64,000 nucleotides of DNA from Enterococcus sp. RIT-PI-f (GTDB taxonomy: Bacteria > Bacillota > Bacilli > Lactobacillales > Enterococcaceae), in contig NZ_LHOX01000016.1 of the NCBI RefSeq assembly GCF_001297065.1, positions 162,177 to 226,176 of the forward strand. Reading direction: 5' to 3'. The translations under genes were made by a program, and so were the position numbers. Each line of letters begins with the position of its first letter. The first letter of the stretch is position 1. The notes beneath the pieces are model-generated. The model was not told the DNA's origin and did not search any database. It worked only from the letters and a program-made list of their open reading frames with translations. This document shows, one piece after another, positions 32,947 to 40,481 of this stretch.

Positions 32947-32966
32947 TTAGTTAGCAGGAGAACTAA
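32947..32966. promoter_or_regulatory. MarR operator 1
   Basis: TTAGTT-N8-AACTAA, with the half-site spacing (AGTT-N8-AACT) identical to operator 2 at 33462. It lies 20 bp before the marR start codon, next to the ribosome binding site, so it would autorepress. Confidence 0.6.
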
Positions 32967-32986
32967 TTCGCGAGGAGGGACATAAA

Positions 32987-33421
32987 ATGAATCCTAAAGG
33001 AACCGTGGGTTTTGAAATCAGGGAGTTAAGCTTGCTGATTGGTCGATACTTGGAAGCCCACCGTTTGGACGATGAAATGGAAATGTTACGGGGGCCGCAA
33101 GCGTGGGCATTGGGGTATTTATATGAGCATCAACACCATACGATTTATCAAAAAGATCTTGAAAAAGAAATGTCGATCCGCAAATCAACAGCAAGCAATT
33201 TAGTCAAACGCATGGTAAAGAATGGGGTGATCACCACCGCTGCTTCAGAAAAAGATGGTCGACTGAAAGCTTTACGTATTACAGACAAGGGTATTTTGTT
33301 TATGGAAAAAATCAATTCCTTTATGGAAACATCTGAGGCCAAAATCACCAATGGCCTTTCTTCAGAAGAAATGGCGCAATTTTTTCAAACCATTCAAAAA
33401 ATCAAAAAAAACCTCTCATGA
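32987..33421 (+). CDS. MarR-family regulator
   Basis: A 144-residue MarR protein with the dimer helices and winged helix YQKDLEKEMSIRKSTASNLVK, then the wing EKDGRLKALRITDKG. Strong GAGGAGGG before ATG 32987. It is followed after 74 bp by a heterodimeric ABC exporter, a common MarR-exporter arrangement. Two matching operators flank it. No Cys for thiol sensing; a small-molecule inducer is likely. Confidence 0.88.
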   Translation: MNPKGTVGFEIRELSLLIGRYLEAHRLDDEMEMLRGPQAWALGYLYEHQHHTIYQKDLEKEMSIRKSTASNLVKRMVKNGVITTAASEKDGRLKALRITDKGILFMEKINSFMETSEAKITNGLSSEEMAQFFQTIQKIKKNLS

Positions 33422-33461
33422 GATACATCAACCATAATCATGAGCTGTTTTAACAACATAT

Positions 33462-33477
33462 AGTTAGCGGGCTAACT
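33462..33477. promoter_or_regulatory. MarR operator 2
   Basis: AGTTAGCGGGCTAACT: perfect 7-bp arms around GG, in the spacer between marR and the ABC genes, directly before their ribosome binding site. Shares TAGTTAGC-x-GG with operator 1. Confidence 0.65.
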
Positions 33478-33495
33478 TTATTTGGAGGCAAAGAA

Positions 33496-35259
33496 ATGAT
33501 AGATATACTAAAAAGAACGAGTAAAAAAGAAAGAGGCATAGCTGCAATCAGTGTGGTATTTATCATTGTGCAGGTGTGGCTTGAGCTAAAGATTCCGGAC
33601 TTTATGTCGGAGATCACGACATTGCTGCAAACAGAAGGTACGACGACGCAAGAGATTATCCATCCAGGTATCTGGATGATCGGTCTTTCACTATTGAGTT
33701 TCTTGGCATCCATCGTTGTAGGCTTTTTTGCAGCCAAAATTGCAGCCAGTCTTTCCACTAGGTTAAGAGATCAAATCTATAGTAAAATCATGCATTTTTC
33801 TCAATCGGAGATTCAACAATTTTCGATCCCAAGTTTGATCACAAGAACAACGAATGATTTAACACAAATTCAATTGGTTGTAGCGATGGGCTTGCAAGTC
33901 GTGATCAAAGGACCTATTACCGCTGTTTGGGCAATCACAAAAATTGCCAATAAAAACTGGCAATGGACACTGACAACGGCGATTGCAGTTTTGTTTTTGT
34001 TGATCATGTTAAGTACATTATTGCTGCTTGTTCAACCTAAATTTACCAAAGTACAAAATTTAACAGATAAATTAAACAGTATCACTAGGGAGAATTTATC
34101 AGGTATTCGTGTCATACGGGCGTATAATGCTGAAAATATTCAAAGCCAAAAATTTGAACAGGCGAATGAAAATTTAACGACCGTCAATCTATTTACAAAC
34201 CGTATGCTTGCTATCATGAATCCCGGTATGACGATCATCTCCAGCGGATTGACTTTAGCAGTCTACTGGATTGGCGCTTATTTGATCGATGCAGCACAAC
34301 TAGATGCAAAATTGGGACTCTTTAGTGACATGGTCGTTTTCACGTCTTATGCTATGCAAGTCGTGCTAGGTTTTATGCTAATGACGATCATTTTTTTGAT
34401 TTTACCAAGAGCATTGGTCTCGGCAAAACGGATTACAGAAGTCTTGGAAACCAACCTGTCTTTGGTCTGGCCAGAACAATCAGTACTGACTGAAAAAAGA
34501 GGTGAGATCGAATTTGATCATGTATCTTTTGGTTATGACAAAAGCGCGGTTCCAGTGATCCAAGATATCTCATTTAAAGCGAAACAAGGCCAAACTATCG
34601 CTTTCATTGGATCAACTGGTAGTGGGAAGAGCACACTGATCAATTTGATTCCGCGCTTTTATGATGCTACTTCAGGCGAGGTCAAATTCGATGGTCAAAA
34701 TGTTCAAGCCTATGCACAAGATGAGTTAAATAATCGAATTGGCTTTATTCCTCAAAAACCAGTTCTCTTCAGTGGCACGATTCGCTCGAATTTAGATTTT
34801 GGGACGAGTGAGGGTTCACCATTAAGCGACGATGATTTGAAACAAGCGTTGACGATCGCCCAAGCTTGGGATTTTGTTGAAGCCAAATCCCAGAAATTGG
34901 ATGATCCAGTCGCGCAAGGTGGATCGAACTTTTCAGGGGGGCAGAAGCAAAGGTTGGCGATTGCGCGCGTGATCGCAAGAAAACCAGAGATCTTGATTTT
35001 TGATGATTCTTTTTCAGCGCTGGATTATCGCACAGACAAAACGTTGCGTGATGCATTGGATACGCATTTGCGTCAAACAACCAAATTGATCGTGGCCCAA
35101 AGAATCAGCACAATTATGCATGCGGATCAGATCATCGTGCTGGATGAAGGGCGAATGGTGGGCATAGGAACCCATGAAACATTATTGGCAACAAATGATA
35201 TTTATCAAGAAATTGCCTATTCACAACTTTCCAAGGAGGAATTGGCACATGGAAAATAG
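33496..35259 (+). CDS. MarR-controlled ABC exporter, degenerate-site subunit
   Basis: A 587-residue half-transporter with six membrane segments, Walker A GSTGSGKSTL, signature FSGGQKQRL and Walker B EILIFDDSFSALD, where Asp replaces the catalytic Glu. The H-loop position is Gln (VAQRIST). The partner gene starts inside its 3' end (11 bp overlap). It is the same kind of subunit as the gene at 26907, so the window holds two independent heterodimeric exporters. Confidence 0.88.
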   Translation: MIDILKRTSKKERGIAAISVVFIIVQVWLELKIPDFMSEITTLLQTEGTTTQEIIHPGIWMIGLSLLSFLASIVVGFFAAKIAASLSTRLRDQIYSKIMHFSQSEIQQFSIPSLITRTTNDLTQIQLVVAMGLQVVIKGPITAVWAITKIANKNWQWTLTTAIAVLFLLIMLSTLLLLVQPKFTKVQNLTDKLNSITRENLSGIRVIRAYNAENIQSQKFEQANENLTTVNLFTNRMLAIMNPGMTIISSGLTLAVYWIGAYLIDAAQLDAKLGLFSDMVVFTSYAMQVVLGFMLMTIIFLILPRALVSAKRITEVLETNLSLVWPEQSVLTEKRGEIEFDHVSFGYDKSAVPVIQDISFKAKQGQTIAFIGSTGSGKSTLINLIPRFYDATSGEVKFDGQNVQAYAQDELNNRIGFIPQKPVLFSGTIRSNLDFGTSEGSPLSDDDLKQALTIAQAWDFVEAKSQKLDDPVAQGGSNFSGGQKQRLAIARVIARKPEILIFDDSFSALDYRTDKTLRDALDTHLRQTTKLIVAQRISTIMHADQIIVLDEGRMVGIGTHETLLATNDIYQEIAYSQLSKEELAHGK

Positions 35260-37075
35260 CAAGAAGCAAAAAAAGAACAAAGACCAACCGAATAAACTAG
35301 GCCCCTTGTTCTATCAGCAATTAAAAGAACAGACCAAAGAATACCATGTTGGATTGATCTTCGCCGTCATTCTGGCAACATTAGGCAGTATCACGTCCAT
35401 TTTAGGTCCAGATCGTCTAAGCGAGATCACTGACTTGATCACAGCCGGATTGTTTTCAACGATAGATGTCGCACAAATCCGCCGAATCAGTCTGACGCTT
35501 GCAGTGCTTTATGCGATCGGTGCGTTGATGTCTTATTTTCAAGGTTTTGTCATGGCAACAATTACCCAGAGGTTTTCTGAGAAATTGCGCTCAAATATCA
35601 ATGACAAAATCAATCGGATTCCTTTGCGCTACTTTGATGCCCATAGCCAAGGTGAGACATTGAGTCGTGTGACAAATGATTTGGATACTGTAGGTCAGTC
35701 ATTGAATCAAAGTTTGGGCTCCCTTGTGCCCGCCATCACGTTGTTTATTGGCTGTTTGATCATGATGATCCGGACAAATATTATTTTGACCGTGACAGCT
35801 GTGTTGTCCGTGTTTCTGGGCTTTTTGATAATGGTTTTGATTTTGATGAAGTCTCAAAAACACTTTGAAAGTCAGCAAGCGCATTTAGCGGAGATCAATG
35901 GATTTGTAGAAGAAGCCTATTCTGGTCACCAAGTGATCATTTCATACAACGCGAAAGAAGCGATGCATCGTCAATTTCAAGGCTTTAATCAGCAGCTGTA
36001 TACCAGCATTTGGAAATCTCAATTTCTATCTGGTATTATGCAGCCTTTGATGGGATTTATTGGCAACTTTGGCTATGTGACTGTCTGTGTGGTAGGATCG
36101 ATTTTGGCACTCAATGACCAGATTTCATTCGGTGTGATCGTTGCGTTCATGGTGTATGTCCGCTTGTTTTCTCAACCGTTGTCTCAATTGGCGCAATCAA
36201 TGTCCAGTTTACAACTAGCTGCTGCTGCAATGGCCCGCGTCTTTGATTTCTTAAGGGAAGAAGAAATGAGCAATGAGCAAGGTAAATTGCAAGTTGAAGC
36301 CCGTACAGTTGGGGAAGTGACTTTTGACCACGTGAGTTTTGGTTATACAAAAGACAAAGAAATCATCCATGATTTCAGTGCAGTGGCGCATGCTGGGGAG
36401 AAAATCGCTATCGTAGGACCCACAGGAGCCGGCAAAACAACGATCGTGAATCTTTTGATGAAATTTTATGACATAGATAGCGGTAAGATATTGATCGATG
36501 ATGTATCTATACAAGACCTTTCAAGAGCCCAAGTTCACAACCAATTTTGTATGGTTTTACAAGATACATGGTTGTTTGAAGGAACCATCAAAGACAACCT
36601 AAGATTCAATCAAACCGATATTTCGGACGACCAAATCCATGCAGCATGTAAAGCTGCCGGAATCGATCATTTTATTTCAACATTGCCGCAAGGGTATGAC
36701 ACAGTCTTGAATGACAGCTTGACATTGTCTGCAGGCCAAAAACAATTGCTGACAATTGCTAGGGCCTTGTTGAAAGATGCACCGATGCTTATCTTAGATG
36801 AAGCGACTTCCTCAGTGGATACGCGTACAGAAGAAGTCATCCAGAAAGCCATGGACAAATTGATGGTTGGACGAACCTCATTTGTCATTGCCCATCGTTT
36901 GTCAACGATCAAAAATGCTGACTTGATCCTTGTGATGAAGGAAGGCGAAATCATAGAACAAGGATCGCATGACGCCTTAATGGCACAGCAGTCATTTTAT
37001 GCCGACCTCTATAATAGTCAATTTGAAAAACAACGTGCAACAGGAATGGACGAGGATCAATTGGCGTTGACCTGA
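35249..37075 (+). CDS. MarR-controlled ABC exporter, catalytic subunit
   Basis: A 608-residue half-transporter read from ATG 35249 (AAGGAGGA at about 35233-35240). It has a Lys-rich cytoplasmic start, six membrane segments (about 35-345), Walker A GPTGAGKTTI, signature LSAGQKQLL, Walker B MLILDEATSSVD with catalytic Glu and H-loop IAHRLSTI. It completes the heterodimer with the previous subunit. Typical of multidrug or peptide exporters induced by their substrate through MarR. Confidence 0.88.
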   Translation: MENSKKQKKNKDQPNKLGPLFYQQLKEQTKEYHVGLIFAVILATLGSITSILGPDRLSEITDLITAGLFSTIDVAQIRRISLTLAVLYAIGALMSYFQGFVMATITQRFSEKLRSNINDKINRIPLRYFDAHSQGETLSRVTNDLDTVGQSLNQSLGSLVPAITLFIGCLIMMIRTNIILTVTAVLSVFLGFLIMVLILMKSQKHFESQQAHLAEINGFVEEAYSGHQVIISYNAKEAMHRQFQGFNQQLYTSIWKSQFLSGIMQPLMGFIGNFGYVTVCVVGSILALNDQISFGVIVAFMVYVRLFSQPLSQLAQSMSSLQLAAAAMARVFDFLREEEMSNEQGKLQVEARTVGEVTFDHVSFGYTKDKEIIHDFSAVAHAGEKIAIVGPTGAGKTTIVNLLMKFYDIDSGKILIDDVSIQDLSRAQVHNQFCMVLQDTWLFEGTIKDNLRFNQTDISDDQIHAACKAAGIDHFISTLPQGYDTVLNDSLTLSAGQKQLLTIARALLKDAPMLILDEATSSVDTRTEEVIQKAMDKLMVGRTSFVIAHRLSTIKNADLILVMKEGEIIEQGSHDALMAQQSFYADLYNSQFEKQRATGMDEDQLALT

Positions 37076-37142
37076 TTAAGCTGATGTCCTTTATCTAGAA
37101 GGCAGTATTATTTTAAACACGTCCTTTAAGCCTGTTTTGCCT

Positions 37143-37177
37143 AAAAAAAGCCAAAGTACCCTGCTTTGGCTTTTTTT
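37143..37177 (+). terminator. Rho-independent terminator
   Basis: AAAAAAAGCCAAAG pairs with CTTTGGCTTTTTTT around a short loop; it ends the MarR-ABC operon. Confidence 0.85.
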
Positions 37178-37227
37178 CATTGGTCATGCTATTCTTAAGC
37201 AAAATAAACCATAAAGAAGGGTATAGG

Positions 37228-38127
37228 ATGGAGCAGCAACGGGCACGCAGTATTGTGCTTTTCACGCATCTCATCGGCTTTGGGATCAAGTTTTTGGGAT
37301 TTGTTTTCAGTGGCAGTGCAGTCTTGATGAATGAAAACATCCACAGTCTAATTGATTGCGTGAATCAAGGATTGCTAGTGGTAGGGGAGAAACGTGCACT
37401 GCGGGAACGCAGTGACTTGCACCAATTCGGAGAAGGTCGGGCTGTCTATTTTTTTAGTACAGTTGTAGCGATGACTGTCTTTTTTGGCGGTGGGTTATTC
37501 GCATTGATCGAAGCAGGACGTGATTTGCTTGATCCAACCCATGAAGTCATGCATATTCAGGTTGTCGCAGCCATTTTATTTGCTAGCTTATACATTGAGG
37601 TCGTCGCTGTTCAAAGCGGCTGGCAAGAAGTCAAAGGTCAAAAGCGCGAGACACAAACATTGATAGAATTTTTGCAAGACAGCCGCGATGCCGATTTGCT
37701 TTTGGGTTTTACAGAAAATCTTTTTGCATTGGCAAGTGTGAGTGTAGCACTAATAGGCATTCTGTTGACATCAGTGACAGGAAACGCCATTTTTGACTCT
37801 ATTGGCGGTATATTGGGCGGGTTGCTTCTGTTGACTGCAGCATTGTTTTTAGGTAAAGAATTTTATAGCTTGCTGATAGGAGAAAGTGCCTCGCAAGCAG
37901 ACTTGCAAAAGATCACGACCTGTTTACAGAGACCAGAAGTTTTACAGATCAATGATTTACGGACCGTTCACTTGAGTTCAGATGAATTATTGATTGTTGC
38001 GGATATCGTGATTCGGGAACAAGCCGTGTTGGAGCCGCATCATTTGATTGATCAAATCGACTTGCAGATCAAAGCTGCCTTGCCAGAGCTGAAAATCTAT
38101 TGTTATATCGAAACAGAGGAAAGATAA
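37228..38127 (+). CDS. Cation diffusion facilitator (CDF) family transporter
   Basis: A 299-residue membrane protein with six predicted segments and a cytoplasmic C-terminal domain, the CDF plan. TM2 has the metal-site HSLID motif (H-x3-D). In TM5, where zinc transporters carry a second H/D-x3-D, this protein has TENLFALAS, so the site is altered. ATG 37228 follows AGAAGGG; an in-frame start at 37180 lies over the upstream terminator. The metal (Zn, Fe, Mn or other) is open, and it stands between two terminators as a single gene. Confidence 0.75.
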   Translation: MEQQRARSIVLFTHLIGFGIKFLGFVFSGSAVLMNENIHSLIDCVNQGLLVVGEKRALRERSDLHQFGEGRAVYFFSTVVAMTVFFGGGLFALIEAGRDLLDPTHEVMHIQVVAAILFASLYIEVVAVQSGWQEVKGQKRETQTLIEFLQDSRDADLLLGFTENLFALASVSVALIGILLTSVTGNAIFDSIGGILGGLLLLTAALFLGKEFYSLLIGESASQADLQKITTCLQRPEVLQINDLRTVHLSSDELLIVADIVIREQAVLEPHHLIDQIDLQIKAALPELKIYCYIETEER

Positions 38128-38142
38128 AAAAATAAGGCAGAC

Positions 38143-38185
38143 AAAACCGCAGCATGACGCTATTTTCGTTGTTCTGTGGTTTTTG
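38143..38185 (+). terminator. Rho-independent terminator
   Basis: AAAACCGCAG pairs with CTGTGGTTTT (one G-U) and is followed by T; closes the CDF gene. Confidence 0.75.
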
Positions 38186-38230
38186 TATGGATTGAAACTA
38201 GAAATAGTGTCGAGAAAACGTGTGTGGCCA

Positions 38231-38239
38231 TGGTATACT
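38231..38239 (+). promoter_or_regulatory. Extended -10 promoter of the nucleoside hydrolase operon
   Basis: TGGTATACT is an extended -10 with no clear -35. The transcript would start near 38246, pass a small CAAGAC/GTCTTG hairpin (38258-38272) and then enter the preQ1-like aptamer. Confidence 0.55.
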
Positions 38240-38274
38240 ATTTCCGTGCATTTAAATCAAGACATCGTCTTGGA

Positions 38275-38308
38275 CTGGTTCGAAAACTTCCCAGGTTAAA
38301 AAACTAAG
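38275..38308 (+). promoter_or_regulatory. preQ1-I-like riboswitch aptamer
   Basis: The RNA has the compact H-type pseudoknot of preQ1-I: P1 CUGG (38275-38278) with CCAG (38291-38294), the conserved GGUUC start, an A-rich third loop (AAAAAA, 38298-38303) and a CUAAG tail whose AAG (38306-38308) can pair with CUU (38287-38289) to form P2. The GGUUC, CC and AAAAAACUAA blocks match those of the Bacillus subtilis queC aptamer as I remember it. It lies 30 bp before the start codon of a nucleoside hydrolase gene followed by an ECF S component. Confidence 0.75.
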
Positions 38309-38338
38309 TATCTCTCAAAGATTGGAGGTTGGAAATAA

Positions 38339-39313
38339 ATGCGAAAAGTGATTATCGATTGTGATCCTGGTATTGATGATACGCTGGCATTGATGTTGGC
38401 GATCAAAGCCCCAGAGATCGAGGTCGTGGCGATCACGACTGTCTGCGGCAATGCGCCGGTAGACATTGGCACCAAAAATGTGATCAAATGCTTGGAACGC
38501 TTGGATCGTTTGGATATCCCAATTTATCAAGGCGCAAAGCAACCCTTGAAACAGCCCTTTATCAGCGCTCAAGATACCCACGGTATGGACGGCTTAGGGG
38601 AAACGAATAGGCCAATCAATAGCAGAAAAACCATTGAAGACCAAGGCGCAGCCAGTTTTCTGGCGCAAACATTTGCCCAAGATGTGCCGATTTCAGTGAT
38701 TGCGCTGGGGCCCTTGACCAACATTGCGACCGCCCTGCAATTGAATCCGGACATGGGTCGTCATATGGACCGCTTCGTCACCATGGGGGGCACGTACAAA
38801 AGTCATGGCAATTGTTCGCCCGTCGCTGAGTATAATTATTGGTGCGATCCCGATGCCGCTGCGTTGGTTTTTGACAAGTTAGGTACTTGTATCGAAATGG
38901 TCGGACTTGACGTAACGAGAGCCATCGTTTTTACGCCTACGCTGATTGAGTATTGCTGTCGAATGGATCCTGATACAGGAGGCTTCATGCGGGATATCAC
39001 CCGTTTTTATGTTGATTTCCATTGGCAGCAAGAACGCATTCTCGGCTGTGTGATCAATGATCCGCTGGCGATCGCGTACTTTATCGATGATACCTTATGT
39101 CAAGGGTTCGACAGCTATACAGCTGTTGAAACGAAAGGACTCAGTCGCGGACAGACATTGGTGGACCGCTATGATTTTTGGCAAAAAGCTGCCAATAGCA
39201 AAATAATGACTGACGTCGATTCTCGTCAGTTTTTCAAGAAGTTTTTGACCGTTCTCTTAAATGCACACAAAGAAACGATCGAAGCAGATCTAGAAAAACT
39301 ACAGATGGGATGA
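38339..39313 (+). CDS. Nucleoside hydrolase, QueK-like by context
   Basis: A 324-residue inosine-uridine-preferring nucleoside hydrolase (IUNH) family protein. The calcium-binding N-terminus IIDCDPGIDDTLA is complete, as are the VVAITTVCGNAP, MGGTYKSHGN and late CVINDPLAIAYF (metal Asp) boxes. The family splits nucleosides into base and ribose. Behind a preQ1-like riboswitch and before an ECF transporter gene, it most likely acts on queuosine to free queuine, as described for QueK. An ordinary nucleoside is the alternative. Ribosome binding site GGAGG at 38324-38328. Confidence 0.85.
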   Translation: MRKVIIDCDPGIDDTLALMLAIKAPEIEVVAITTVCGNAPVDIGTKNVIKCLERLDRLDIPIYQGAKQPLKQPFISAQDTHGMDGLGETNRPINSRKTIEDQGAASFLAQTFAQDVPISVIALGPLTNIATALQLNPDMGRHMDRFVTMGGTYKSHGNCSPVAEYNYWCDPDAAALVFDKLGTCIEMVGLDVTRAIVFTPTLIEYCCRMDPDTGGFMRDITRFYVDFHWQQERILGCVINDPLAIAYFIDDTLCQGFDSYTAVETKGLSRGQTLVDRYDFWQKAANSKIMTDVDSRQFFKKFLTVLLNAHKETIEADLEKLQMG

Positions 39314-39319
39314 TCAATA

Positions 39320-39895
39320 ATGAAACAAAACAAACACACACTGTTCAACGTCAGAATCCTCACGTTGATGGCACTATCGATCGCAATCAACTTCTTAGGT
39401 GGAACCATTGCCCTTTGGTTAAGATTGCCGATCTATCTAGATAGCATCGGCACGATTTTTGCTGGTGCTCTGGGCGGACCAATCATCGGTCTGCTGACAG
39501 GATTAAGCAGTGGGGTTCTTAGTGGTGTCACAACAGATATCTTCTCGTTGTATTATGCCCCCGTTCAAATCGTCACTGGGGTGATGGCGGGTTTATTATT
39601 GAGAGGCAAAATCATCAAAAGAGGCTCTTGGAAATTACCAGGTTTGGCCTTGCTTGTGTCACTGCCAGGCACAGTGGCGGCTTCTTTTATCACGGTCCGT
39701 TTATTCGGGGGAATTACCTCTTCGGGTTCCAGCATGATCGTTCAAGTGCTGCACGGACTTGGGTTGAATCAAACCCTCAGCGTGATTTTGGTTCAAGCGG
39801 GTACGGATTATCTGGATCGTTTGTTGTCGGTCGCTGTCGTTGCGGCTGTCGTGTTGTTGTTACCAAAGCGCAGTACCTTCTTCAAGCGCGTGTAA
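39320..39895 (+). CDS. ECF transporter S component (QrtT-like by context)
   Basis: A 191-residue membrane protein with about six segments and the S-component opening FNVRILTLMALSIAINFLGG, including small residues for EcfT docking. Next come LRLPIYLDSIGTIFAGALGG and GLLTGLSSGVLSGVTT, seen in the ECF S group that takes up nucleosides or modified bases. Starts 6 bp after the hydrolase stop with a weak ribosome binding site, so translation is coupled. Probably imports queuosine or queuine with the shared ECF module; substrate is inferred from the riboswitch, not from the protein. Confidence 0.75.
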   Translation: MKQNKHTLFNVRILTLMALSIAINFLGGTIALWLRLPIYLDSIGTIFAGALGGPIIGLLTGLSSGVLSGVTTDIFSLYYAPVQIVTGVMAGLLLRGKIIKRGSWKLPGLALLVSLPGTVAASFITVRLFGGITSSGSSMIVQVLHGLGLNQTLSVILVQAGTDYLDRLLSVAVVAAVVLLLPKRSTFFKRV

Positions 39896-39902
39896 AAGAA
39901 AT

Positions 39903-39931
39903 GACGCATCGTAAATGGATGCGTCTTTTTG
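39903..39931 (+). terminator. Rho-independent terminator
   Basis: GACGCATC pairs with GATGCGTC, followed by five T. Confidence 0.8.
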
Positions 39932-40017
39932 TGCATATTCTTGGGAAAATAAGGCAAATATATGTGAATCATCATCAAAAACAGCAAATAAACAATTTTT
40001 ATTTGGTGTTTTTTTTC

Positions 40018-40470
40018 TGGTATAATTGAGATATCCTGATTGCATTATCTACAAAATGGCACTGGCTGTAAGATGTAACCTTATGAATCACAACATGCCT
40101 ATGAGAATAAGTGATAGGGTGCCATGTTCCGTACAATTTCTTTGTTCCTATACGGAAATGAGTGCGCTTTCTTCTCGCGAGTCAGAGAATGATCAGATTG
40201 GTAACTCATGTTTTTTTACTTGTTTTGTGAAGCAAAATTATTTACCAATTCCCTTGATCCATGATAGGTTAAGAGTAAGCCAAATGGTTTTTTCACAAAC
40301 CGATTGTGTCTTTTTTAGGAACAAAGTATTTGTTGTTCTCTTTGTAGCTGATGCGTCCATGCAGGACCCTTATGACTCCAAGCACAAGTCCGTCACTTTA
40401 CTTGAAGCCATTTTTTGCTATGCCTAAATCAGTCAACGATCGGTTCTGATCAACCATGCCAAATATAAAA
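40018..40470 (+). other. Long leader of the P-type ATPase gene
   Basis: An extended -10 TGGTATAAT (40018-40026) would start a transcript about 450 nt ahead of the ATPase start codon. The leader has several secondary-structure candidates: TGGCAC (40057-40062) with GTGCCA (40119-40124); ATGAGT (40158-40163) with ACTCAT (40204-40209) followed by GTTTTTTT, like a terminator; a CACAA/TTGTG hairpin followed by TCTTTTTT (about 40294-40315); and GAACAA (40319-40324) with TTGTTC (40333-40338). I tried to fit yybP-ykoY, M-box and ydaO consensus blocks and could not. A 134-codon open frame here lacks a ribosome binding site. Confidence 0.4.
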
Positions 40471-40481
40471 GGAGGAATTTG

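Noticed and set aside
40026..40427. 134-codon open frame in the ATPase leader
   Set aside because: No ribosome binding site, Cys-rich and irregular composition, and it runs over the RNA hairpins; chance openness is more likely.
40018..40470. Known metal or second-messenger riboswitch (yybP-ykoY, M-box, ydaO) before the ATPase
   Set aside because: None of the conserved sequence blocks of these RNAs could be placed.
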